From Campylobacteraceae bacterium (GTDB lineage: Bacteria > Campylobacterota > Campylobacteria > Campylobacterales > Sulfurovaceae), in contig JALWNF010000008.1 of NCBI GenBank assembly GCA_026995985.1, positions 1 through 8,055 of the forward strand: a DNA stretch of 8,055 nucleotides. Reading direction: 5' to 3'. Positions within the stretch are counted from its first letter, which is position 1. Each line of letters begins with the position of its first letter. Positions 1 through 5,794 of this stretch are shown piece after piece. Position numbers and translations under genes: made by a program. The notes under the pieces are model-generated. The model saw only the letters and a list, made by a program, of their open reading frames with translations. It ran no database searches and was not told where the DNA came from.

Positions 1-66
1 CTTGAGCAAGATGCAAAACGTGATGGTCGTTACGTAAATATGTATGTAACACCTAAAAAGAAGTAG
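1..66 (+). CDS. 3' end of an unidentified protein-coding gene (partial)
   Basis: Reading frame 1 is open from the first base and ends at a TAG at 64-66, giving the last 21 residues of a protein that enters from the left. The tail reads LEQDAKRDGRYVNMYVTPKKK, a charged stretch closing with three lysines. This is too short to assign to a family and I do not recognise it. It converges on the transpeptidase gene, whose stop lies 21 bp further on. A terminator-like hairpin at 91-119 is correctly oriented to end its transcript. That it is genuinely coding is inferred from the in-frame stop, the ordinary composition and the following hairpin. Confidence 0.55.
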   Translation, partial: LEQDAKRDGRYVNMYVTPKKK

Positions 67-86
67 TTTAATATTTCTATTTAAAC

Positions 87-587
87 CTATGGGACAATAA
101 CGACTATTGTTCCATTTTTCGTCTGTTCCCATACCTCTTCTATATCATCATTGGTCATAGCAATACACCCTTGTGTCCAATCTATAAATACATTCATCCA
201 ATCTCCATAAGGAGAGAGTGACCAAGCAGGTGGTGTTCCATGAATCATTATCATCCCCCCTGGACTTGCCCCTAACTCTTTAGCATGTGCTTTATCTTTA
301 GCATTAGGGTAAGAGACATGCAGAGATTTATAGTATTGATTACTCTCTTGTCGCCAATCTAATCGGTAGACCCCCTCTGGTGTCTTCATATCACCCTCTA
401 TCTCTTTTGGACCTTCGGGTATTTGCCCTAAACTTACATGATACTTTTGATAAATTTCCCCATTTTTAGAGAGATATAGCATTCGTGTAGATTTTTTAAC
501 AATAACCTTATCTGCCATAGTAACAAAATCATCAGCTATCAAATAGGCATTCCCCAATAAAAAAAACAACAATATTCGTATAACCAT
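87..587 (-). CDS. Small periplasmic YkuD-family L,D-transpeptidase
   Basis: This is a peptidoglycan-modifying enzyme of the YkuD (L,D-transpeptidase) family. Such enzymes form or exchange peptide cross-links using a cysteine acyl-enzyme, and some members instead attach or release proteins or trim peptides. Numbered from the chosen ATG (166 aa), residues 2-18 are a hydrophobic export signal or anchor without a strong cleavage site. The sequence DMKTPEGVYRLD (about 66-77) is the usual family signature. IHGT holds the conserved His116. DWTQGCIAMTN holds the catalytic Cys141, in the TxGCIA(M/V)TN form seen in YafK-like proteins rather than the SHGCxR form. There is no LysM or other wall-binding domain. 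The start is placed at the ATG at 587-585, 4 nt after AAGGAGG. A GTG one codon earlier would leave only 1 nt. It overlaps the coaE stop by one base (TGATG) and is probably translationally coupled to it. The exact reaction and substrate cannot be told from sequence. Confidence 0.88.
   Translation of the reverse strand: MVIRILLFFLLGNAYLIADDFVTMADKVIVKKSTRMLYLSKNGEIYQKYHVSLGQIPEGPKEIEGDMKTPEGVYRLDWRQESNQYYKSLHVSYPNAKDKAHAKELGASPGGMIMIHGTPPAWSLSPYGDWMNVFIDWTQGCIAMTNDDIEEVWEQTKNGTIVVIVP
91..119 (+). terminator. Intrinsic-terminator-like hairpin inside the 3' end of the transpeptidase gene
   Basis: GGGACAATA (91-99) pairs with TATTGTTCC (105-113) through nine positions, one of them a G-T wobble, around a 5-base loop. 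One A and five Ts (115-119) follow. On the plus strand this is the layout of a Rho-independent terminator and would end the transcript of the partial gene at 1-66. On the minus strand the hairpin is followed by mixed sequence rather than a T run, so it looks one-directional. It lies within the last ten codons of the opposing transpeptidase gene. Confidence 0.5.
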
Positions 588-1186
588 CACTCCTCCTTAT
601 ACTCTAAGATAATCCTATCTTTCACTTTAGCACACTCCTCCTGAAGAGCCTCTATATCACCTTGATTATCTATAATATAAGTAGCCTTCTGTTTCTTTTC
701 CTCTATACTTATCTGGGCATCAATACGAGCCTTTGCCTCTTCTTGAGTACTATTATCGCGAATCATTAGTCGTTCTAATTGAAGTTTTTTAGGTACATAG
801 ACAACTATACTCTCTTTAATAGGGTAACGATTTGTCTCAAAAAAGAGAGGTATATCTACCAAATAAGGCTCTTTTTTTTCATCTAATAGTAGGGATTGTC
901 TCTTGATTTCATCAAAAATTAAAGGGTGAAGTAACCCTTCTAGTTGCTCTCTCTTTTTTTCATTATTAAAAATCAATGAACCCAACTTTTTACGAAGAAC
1001 CTTTCCCTTCTCTACATACTCTTCTCCAAATAACATTGCTATTTGGTCATGGTGAACCTCTAACATCTGATGTGCTATCTTATCGGCATCAATAATCTCA
1101 AAACCATAAACTTTAAAAATTTTAGCTACAGTACTTTTACCTGTGGCTATTCCACCTGTTAAAACTAATGCATAATCAAATGCCAC
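587..1186 (-). CDS. coaE: Dephospho-CoA kinase
   Basis: CoaE phosphorylates the 3'-hydroxyl of the ribose in dephospho-CoA using ATP, the last cytoplasmic step of coenzyme A synthesis. With the GTG start used here the protein is 199 aa, normal for the family. The P-loop GGIATGKST spans 11-19 with Lys17. IIDADKIAH (about 31-39) carries the conserved acidic pair. LLHP (about 85-88) and VDIPLFFE (about 110-117) are the substrate/CoA-domain motifs. QLERLMIRD (about 136-144) is the lid. IIDNQGD near 171-177 is the usual C-terminal motif. The frame is open further upstream to a TTG at 1201. However, AGGAG stands 7 nt before the GTG at 1186-1184 and would lie inside the coding sequence if TTG were used, and the residues before the GTG match nothing in the family. 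It is the first gene of a two-gene unit with the transpeptidase, which overlaps its TGA. Confidence 0.96.
   Translation of the reverse strand: MAFDYALVLTGGIATGKSTVAKIFKVYGFEIIDADKIAHQMLEVHHDQIAMLFGEEYVEKGKVLRKKLGSLIFNNEKKREQLEGLLHPLIFDEIKRQSLLLDEKKEPYLVDIPLFFETNRYPIKESIVVYVPKKLQLERLMIRDNSTQEEAKARIDAQISIEEKKQKATYIIDNQGDIEALQEECAKVKDRIILEYKEE
592..598 (-). promoter_or_regulatory. Strong ribosome binding site for the transpeptidase, inside coaE
   Basis: Read on the minus strand, AAGGAGG overlaps the last Lys and Glu codons of coaE and stands 4 nt before the ATG at 587-585. It stands only 1 nt before the alternative GTG at 590-588. This decides the start in favour of the ATG and shows that the downstream gene has its own strong initiation site within the coaE reading frame. 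Confidence 0.7.
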
Positions 1187-1193
1187 TTTTATA

Positions 1194-1198
1194 CTCCT
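1194..1198 (-). promoter_or_regulatory. Ribosome binding site that decides the coaE start
   Basis: On the minus strand AGGAG is followed by 7 nt (TATAAAA) and then GTG (1186-1184), which is ideal spacing. The TTG at 1201-1199 lies directly before this site and has no ribosome site of its own. The sequence therefore supports GTG as the real start. Confidence 0.75.
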
Positions 1199-1210
1199 CA
1201 ATAATCTTTA

Positions 1211-1216
1211 TTTATA
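1211..1216 (-). promoter_or_regulatory. Possible -10 element of the coaE promoter
   Basis: TATAAA on the minus strand would place the transcript start near 1204, about 18 nt before the GTG of coaE and just upstream of the AGGAG. No -35 with good spacing is seen: TTGATA at 1248-1243 is 26 bp away. Missing -35 boxes are normal for the main sigma factor in Campylobacterota, so the call rests on the -10 and position only. Confidence 0.35.
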
Positions 1217-1292
1217 CTATCAATTCAATTTATTTTTAATATTATCAAAAAAATAGTATACTTTCAACAATATAATCAAAAAAATTGAATTT
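1213..1292. repeat. Two interleaved inverted repeats in the coaE/yeiH divergent region
   Basis: TATACTAT (1213-1220) recurs inverted as ATAGTATA (1253-1260). The block immediately next to it, CAATTCAATTT (1221-1231), recurs inverted at 1282-1292 with 10 of 11 positions matching. The order is A, B, A', B'. The copies flank and overlap the putative -10 boxes of both divergent genes, which is where operators often lie. The region is about 85% A+T, so chance similarity is a real possibility. No regulator gene is next to it. Confidence 0.35.
1271..1276 (+). promoter_or_regulatory. -10 element of the yeiH promoter
   Basis: A perfect TATAAT stands 27 bp before the yeiH ATG, with a T-rich tract (about 1231-1237) and an A-rich tract (about 1247-1253) upstream in place of a recognisable -35. 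The transcript would start near 1283. The ribosome site AAGGA (1294-1298) then stands 5 nt before the ATG. Confidence 0.5.
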
Positions 1293-1303
1293 AAAGGAAA
1301 ATT

Positions 1304-2368
1304 ATGGCGTTTTCACCAGAAAAACGTGCAGGTACTCTTAGTGGTATTCTGTTTGTTGCTATCTTCGCTGCTGCTGCTACCTATATTGCTGGTTTGGGAC
1401 CTATTCATAAACTAGGGCTTTCACCTCTTGTTATTGGTATTGTTATGGGGATTTTCTATGCCAATACTCTTCACAATAAACTACCATCTGCTTGGGAGAG
1501 TGGAATTACCTTTTCAGGTAAAAAGATTTTACGTTTTGCTATTGTTATTTATGGTTTTAGAATAACTTTTCAACAAATTATGGAAGTTGGAGCAGAAGGT
1601 TTTTTAGTCTCACTTATTATGCTCTCAACAACATTTATTTTAGGTACATGGTTAGGTAATAAAATCTTTGGTATGGAGAAAGATACCTCTATGTTAACTG
1701 CCTCTGGAGCCTCTGTTTGTGGTGCAGCAGCTGTTTTAGCAACAGAGCCTGTACTTAAAGCAGAAGAGCATAAAACAGCTATTGCTGTCTCTATGGTCGT
1801 ACTTTTTGGTACTATCTCAATGTTCTTATATCCTGTATTATATACAACAATTATTGAAAATGCAACAGGTTTTCTTCACATGACAGCACGTGAATTTGGT
1901 ATCTATGTGGGAGGAACTATTCATGAAGTTGCTCAAGTAGTTGCTGTTCCTGCTTCTGTACCAAATGCACCTGCTGAGATGGCTAACTCTGCTGTTATTG
2001 TTAAGATGACAAGAGTTATTATGATTGCTCCTATGCTTATTGTTCTAGGTCTATACCTTAGCTATAGTGCAAAAAAAGAGGGTGGAGAAGGTGCAGATGT
2101 TAAGTTGGTAATTCCTTGGTTTGCTGTCTACTTTATTGGTGTGGCTGCGTTTAACTCATTTCACCTTGTACCACAAAATATTGTTGACAATATTAATGTT
2201 ATTGATACCTTTTTACTTACAATGGCAATGACAGCTCTTGGTATGGGAACACGCTTTGCTAAGTTTAAAGGTTTAGGTTTAGCCCCTGTCTATACGGCTT
2301 TAGGTATGTTTATTTGGCTTGTTATTGGTGGGTTTATTATTACAAAAGTTGTTTGTAGTATTATTTAA
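1304..2368 (+). CDS. yeiH: YeiH-family putative sulfate export transporter
   Basis: This is an inner-membrane protein of the YeiH/UPF0324 family, annotated as putative sulfate exporters. The activity has little direct proof and is a family-level inference. The 354 aa match the family's usual 340-350. About ten hydrophobic segments are visible, for example near 14-30, 41-53, 74-85, 99-117, 158-180, 236-253, 268-283, 300-313 and 327-350. The family's best conserved block is present: SGASVCGAAAVLATEPV (134-150), a re-entrant-looking Gly/Ala-rich segment. GGTIHEVAQVVA (203-214), KMTRV (234-238) and ALGMGTRF (311-318) also fit. The start is ATG with AAGGA 5 nt upstream. It is transcribed alone, divergently from coaE, and followed by a hairpin at 2395-2421. 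A sulfur-oxidising host would give a reason for sulfate or sulfite export. No LysR regulator, often linked to yeiH elsewhere, lies in the window. Confidence 0.9.
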   Translation: MAFSPEKRAGTLSGILFVAIFAAAATYIAGLGPIHKLGLSPLVIGIVMGIFYANTLHNKLPSAWESGITFSGKKILRFAIVIYGFRITFQQIMEVGAEGFLVSLIMLSTTFILGTWLGNKIFGMEKDTSMLTASGASVCGAAAVLATEPVLKAEEHKTAIAVSMVVLFGTISMFLYPVLYTTIIENATGFLHMTAREFGIYVGGTIHEVAQVVAVPASVPNAPAEMANSAVIVKMTRVIMIAPMLIVLGLYLSYSAKKEGGEGADVKLVIPWFAVYFIGVAAFNSFHLVPQNIVDNINVIDTFLLTMAMTALGMGTRFAKFKGLGLAPVYTALGMFIWLVIGGFIITKVVCSII

Positions 2369-2394
2369 ACGACTCTTTCAATTCAACTCTACCC

Positions 2395-2421
2395 TGAAGA
2401 AGATACTTGCTATCTTCTTCA
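2395..2421 (+). terminator. Perfect hairpin after yeiH, possible terminator without a clear T tract
   Basis: TGAAGAAGATA (2395-2405) and TATCTTCTTCA (2411-2421) form an uninterrupted 11-bp stem around a 5-base loop, 26 bp after the yeiH stop. What follows is CAAAATCTTCCTCTT, pyrimidine-rich but not a run of Ts. Neither strand carries a classic U tract. It probably ends or protects the yeiH mRNA, and the terminator label is an inference from position. Confidence 0.5.
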
Positions 2422-2460
2422 CAAAATCTTCCTCTTATAGAGACTTCATAAAATTAAATA

Positions 2461-2469
2461 TGTTAAAAT
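2461..2469 (+). promoter_or_regulatory. Extended -10 promoter of the HerA-like ATPase gene
   Basis: TGTTAAAAT fits the extended -10 pattern TGn followed by TAAAAT. It would start transcription near 2476, giving a leader of about 23 nt that holds the ribosome site AAGGA (2486-2490), 8 nt before the ATG. No -35 is evident. Confidence 0.45.
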
Positions 2470-2498
2470 AGTTTTTATTATCTTCAAGGAATATACTT

Positions 2499-4814
2499 AT
2501 GGTTGAACTCTATGAAAAACTTGGACTATTCTATATTGGTCGAGATATTGACAAAATAACCCAAGAGAAAACAGATGCACTTACTCTACTAAAAAATAAA
2601 AACTTTACTACCCATGCAGCTATTATTGGTATGACTGGTTCAGGAAAAACAGGTTTGGGTATAGGGCTTATTGAAGAGGCTTCAATTGACAATATTCCAT
2701 CTATTCTCATTGACCCCAAAGGCGACATGGGTAACCTACTTCTAACTGACCCAACATTTAACCCTAAAAACTTTGAGCCATGGGTTGCTGATGAGGCTCA
2801 TGCAAAAGAGAAAGATGTAGCAACTTATGCAGAGGGTATTGCCTCTATGTGGGAGAAAGGTATAGAGAGTGACTTTCAAGATAGAAGTCGTGTAGCAAAA
2901 CTCCATGCAGTAGAGAAAACCATCTACACCCCTGGGAGTTCAGCAGGGGTCTCAATAAATATATTAGGCTCTCTTGAAGCACCACCACAAGAGGTTCTTG
3001 ACGATGCAGACACCTTTGCCTCTTATCTAAAGAGTACAGTCTCGTCTCTACTCTCACTCATCAAAATAGAAGCTGACCCTGTAAGTTCAAAAGAGTATCT
3101 ACTTATTGCACAGATTTTAGCAAATAGTTGGACAATTGGGAAAAGCCTCTCACTTGAAGAGCTTATAGGTGCTGTTATTGCACCTTCATTTAAAAAGATT
3201 GGTGTTTTACCCCTAGAGAGTTTCTATCCACAAGATAAACGATTTGCATTGGCAACAAAGTTTAATGCCATTGTCGCCTCCCCTACTTTTTCTGCTTGGC
3301 TTCAAGGTGAAGATTTAGATATTCAAAAACTTCTATATGATGAAAATGGAAAAGCCAAAGTTGCGATTATGTCTATTGCTCACCTAAGCGATGAAGAGCG
3401 AATGTTCTTTGTAACGATTCTACTCAACAAATACATCGCATGGATGCGAAGACAGTCAGGTACATCTGCACTAAAAGCCCTACTCTATATGGACGAGATT
3501 TACGGCTACTTCCCACCAAGCAAAAACCCACCAAGTAAAGAGCCTATGATGCTACTTCTTAAACAGGCTCGTGCTTTTGGTGTTGGTGTTGTACTCAGTA
3601 CCCAAAACCCAGTTGATTTGGACTACAAAGGACTCTCAAACATCGGAACATGGTTTATCGGTCGACTGCAAACTAGCCAAGATATAGAACGTGTTATTGA
3701 TGGACTTGGTGGAAAGGTTGGAGCTTCCTACTCAAAAAGCGAAATCAAAGAGCTACTAGCTAACCTACAAAAGCGTACATTCTTTTTAAAGTCTGCTCAC
3801 CTAGAAGATATTAAAGTCTTCTCTACTCGTTGGGTTATGTCCTATCTAAAAGGACCACTTAAAGCTAGTGAGATTTCTAAACTAATGGCAGAGAAAAAAA
3901 ACTCTACACCTCAAACACTCATAAGTAAACCAAAGAGCAGTAGTGAGTTCCAAGAGTTTGTTCACCTAGACAACTCCATAGAGCAGTACTATGCAGTTGA
4001 TGTAACAGGTCAAAACAGTTTTAGAGCTACACTTCAAGCAAACGTTGAGCTACACTACTATAACCAGAGTAAAAATATAGATGAGAACCAAGAGCTATGT
4101 CTAAACCTTGAACTCTATGAAGATGACCCTATAGAGTGGGAAAATTCTGAAGAGATAGAGGAGTGTCCAAGCTACTCAAAAAACAGACCAAGTAGTGCAA
4201 CCTTTGCTCCTCTAAGTTCTGAAATTGCCGAAGATAAGGGCTTAAAAAAGACAAAACGAACGCTTGTTAACTGGATTTATAAAAACCGAAGATTGACACT
4301 CTATAGGACAACCTCTCCAAGACTTACCTCTATGCCAAATGAGAGCTTAGGTGACTTTAAAGTACGCCTTAAAGATATTTTAGATGACAAGAAAGAGCAA
4401 GAGATAGAGAAGCTTCAAGAGCGTTATGAGAAAAAAGAGAAAACACTTTTAAAACGTCTTAAACGAGCAGAAGAGAGAGTAGAAAAAGAGGAGGCAGATG
4501 CAAGTAAATCTATGATAGATACAGGAATTGCTGTCTTAGGTGCACTGTTTGGACGAAGCTCATCAGCAAAACTAGGTCAAGCCCTCTCTAAAGGGAGTCG
4601 TGCCTACAAAGAGAGAGGTGACATAAGTAGAGCCCAAGAGGCTTTAGAGGAGATACACGAAGAGTTAGAGCTTTTAGCTGAGGAGCTAGAGGAGAAGATA
4701 GATGAACTATCTGAAAAGTATGATGTAGAGAGAGTTGAGATAAAAGATGCCTCCATAAAACCTAAAAAGTCAGATATTGATGTGAAGGAGCTTTCAATCG
4801 TTTGGGTTGTTTAA
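2499..4814 (+). CDS. HerA/FtsK-like ATPase (DUF853, YjgR-like) with long coiled-coil C-terminal extension
   Basis: The N-terminal ~460 residues are a P-loop ATPase of the HerA/FtsK superfamily, closest in character to the DUF853 (YjgR) proteins. HerA relatives assemble as hexamers that move double-stranded DNA, but the role of the DUF853 branch is not established. Visible motifs: Walker A GMTGSGKT (44-51), IDPKGDMGNLL (71-81) typical of DUF853, Walker B ALLYMDEIYG (327-336), a sensor-like LSTQNP (366-371), and GRLQTSQDIERV (388-399) with a possible arginine finger. YjgR proteins usually stop near 500 residues, but this one has 771. The extra part holds a less defined region (about 480-610), a charged coiled coil (about 620-668), a short Gly/Ala-rich hydrophobic stretch (about 673-685), and a second acidic helix (about 710-742). 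There are no transmembrane segments and no partner such as NurA, SIR2 or DUF4297 next door. The ATG has AAGGA 8 nt upstream. It may share a transcript with rluB and rarA. Confidence 0.88.
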   Translation: MVELYEKLGLFYIGRDIDKITQEKTDALTLLKNKNFTTHAAIIGMTGSGKTGLGIGLIEEASIDNIPSILIDPKGDMGNLLLTDPTFNPKNFEPWVADEAHAKEKDVATYAEGIASMWEKGIESDFQDRSRVAKLHAVEKTIYTPGSSAGVSINILGSLEAPPQEVLDDADTFASYLKSTVSSLLSLIKIEADPVSSKEYLLIAQILANSWTIGKSLSLEELIGAVIAPSFKKIGVLPLESFYPQDKRFALATKFNAIVASPTFSAWLQGEDLDIQKLLYDENGKAKVAIMSIAHLSDEERMFFVTILLNKYIAWMRRQSGTSALKALLYMDEIYGYFPPSKNPPSKEPMMLLLKQARAFGVGVVLSTQNPVDLDYKGLSNIGTWFIGRLQTSQDIERVIDGLGGKVGASYSKSEIKELLANLQKRTFFLKSAHLEDIKVFSTRWVMSYLKGPLKASEISKLMAEKKNSTPQTLISKPKSSSEFQEFVHLDNSIEQYYAVDVTGQNSFRATLQANVELHYYNQSKNIDENQELCLNLELYEDDPIEWENSEEIEECPSYSKNRPSSATFAPLSSEIAEDKGLKKTKRTLVNWIYKNRRLTLYRTTSPRLTSMPNESLGDFKVRLKDILDDKKEQEIEKLQERYEKKEKTLLKRLKRAEERVEKEEADASKSMIDTGIAVLGALFGRSSSAKLGQALSKGSRAYKERGDISRAQEALEEIHEELELLAEELEEKIDELSEKYDVERVEIKDASIKPKKSDIDVKELSIVWVV

Positions 4815-4816
4815 TG

Positions 4817-4825
4817 TGTTATACT
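4817..4825 (+). promoter_or_regulatory. Possible extended -10 promoter for rluB-rarA
   Basis: TGTTATACT, an extended -10 (TGn plus TATACT), begins 2 bp after the HerA-like gene's stop. It would start transcription near 4832, about 22 nt before the rluB ATG. It resembles the TGTTAAAAT before the HerA-like gene. If active, rluB-rarA can be transcribed independently. The rluB ribosome site is weak (AAAAGAT region, no GGAG). Confidence 0.4.
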
Positions 4826-4853
4826 TTCATTAATAAATAGAAAAGATAACTAA

Positions 4854-5792
4854 ATGAGATTAAACAAATATATTGCACACAACTCAAAATATTCACGTCG
4901 TGAGGCAGATGCTCTTATTGAGGCTGGAGATGTAAAGGTAAATGGTACTAAGATGACAAACTTTAGCTATGATGTCCAAGATGGAGACAAAGTCTCTGTT
5001 CGTGGACTCTATGTCAAAGAGAAGACAGAGCTAACGATGGTGGTCTTTAACAAACCAAGAGGCTCTCTTGTAACCAAAAAAGATGACCGTGGTAGAACCA
5101 CTATCTACCATCTTCTTCCTGGAAAGTTTAGACACTTTATTCCTATTGGACGGCTTGACTTTGCCTCTGAGGGGCTTCTGCTCTTAACTGACTCCCCAAG
5201 AGTTGCAGAGGTGATGATGAAGAGTGGGCTTGACCGTACCTACAACATTAAAATTGACAAACCACTAACCCCAGAGATGGAACAGGCTATGAAAGAGGGA
5301 TTGGTTCTCGATGATGCACGAGCAGGTGGACATGAGAAGTCAAAGATTTATAGTATGGAGTTTGCCCCTTTTGTTCACTATGAGGTACGAGGGGTCTCAA
5401 AACACTTTACAAAGCTTAGAGTTACCATTAATGAGGGGAAAAACCGTGAGTTACGCCGTTTCTTTGGACACTTTGGGGCAAATGTACTTGACCTAAAGCG
5501 TATAGAGTTTGGTGGTATTTCACTCAACAATCTGCCTACAGGAAAGACACGTTTCTTTACTCGTCGTGAGTATGATGATTTGCATAAATATTTAAAAGCA
5601 ATGCGTAAACTAGAAGAACAAGAGAAAAAAGAGGAAGCCGATAGACTAAGAGCCGAACGTCTGCGAGAAAAGAGAAAAAATCAGACTCCAGAGCAGAAAA
5701 AAGAGGCTAAATTAGCCGAAGAGAAGAGAGTAAAAGAGATTAAACAGAAAAACTCCAACAGAAATAACCCAAATAGAAAAAATAGGAAGTAG
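4854..5792 (+). CDS. rluB: S4-domain rRNA pseudouridine synthase (RluB/RsuA family)
   Basis: This enzyme isomerises a specific uridine in ribosomal RNA to pseudouridine. RluB acts on 23S rRNA in the peptidyl-transferase region, while close relatives RsuA, RluE and RluF use other sites, so the exact target is inferred. Residues 1-51 form an S4 RNA-binding domain (RLNKYIAHNSKYSRREADALI and KVNG near 28-31). The catalytic domain follows: VFNKPRGSLVT (64-74), the hallmark IPIGRLDFASEGLLLLT (96-112) with catalytic Asp102, RTYNIKID (128-135), and EGKNRELRRFFGHFG (194-208). Residues from about 246 to 312 are a highly charged Lys/Arg/Glu tail ending in NRNNPNRKNRK, probably disordered and RNA-binding. 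It starts at ATG after a weak ribosome site, 39 bp after the HerA-like gene. Its last codons contain the rarA ribosome site, and rarA begins 2 bp after its stop. Confidence 0.92.
   Translation: MRLNKYIAHNSKYSRREADALIEAGDVKVNGTKMTNFSYDVQDGDKVSVRGLYVKEKTELTMVVFNKPRGSLVTKKDDRGRTTIYHLLPGKFRHFIPIGRLDFASEGLLLLTDSPRVAEVMMKSGLDRTYNIKIDKPLTPEMEQAMKEGLVLDDARAGGHEKSKIYSMEFAPFVHYEVRGVSKHFTKLRVTINEGKNRELRRFFGHFGANVLDLKRIEFGGISLNNLPTGKTRFFTRREYDDLHKYLKAMRKLEEQEKKEEADRLRAERLREKRKNQTPEQKKEAKLAEEKRVKEIKQKNSNRNNPNRKNRK
5784..5787 (+). promoter_or_regulatory. Ribosome binding site for rarA, inside the end of rluB
   Basis: AGGA within the last codons of rluB stands 7 nt before the GTG at 5795. It supports GTG as the rarA start, and the resulting protein begins MSLAQKYRP, as expected for the family. 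The TAG stop of rluB (5790-5792) lies between this site and the start, so the two genes are probably translationally coupled. Confidence 0.6.
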
Positions 5793-5794
5793 TT

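Noticed and set aside
1299..1303. Riboswitch-like leader before yeiH.
   Set aside because: The leader from the predicted transcript start to the ATG is only about 20 nt, too short for a riboswitch.
2531..3057. Minus-strand open frames at 2531-2728 and 2845-3057 opposite the HerA-like gene.
   Set aside because: They lie wholly inside a well-supported gene with Walker A motif, have no ribosome sites, and encode nothing recognisable.
5311..5496. Plus-strand 61-codon frame within rluB.
   Set aside because: Out-of-frame shadow of the pseudouridine synthase catalytic domain, whose conserved residues are in the main frame.
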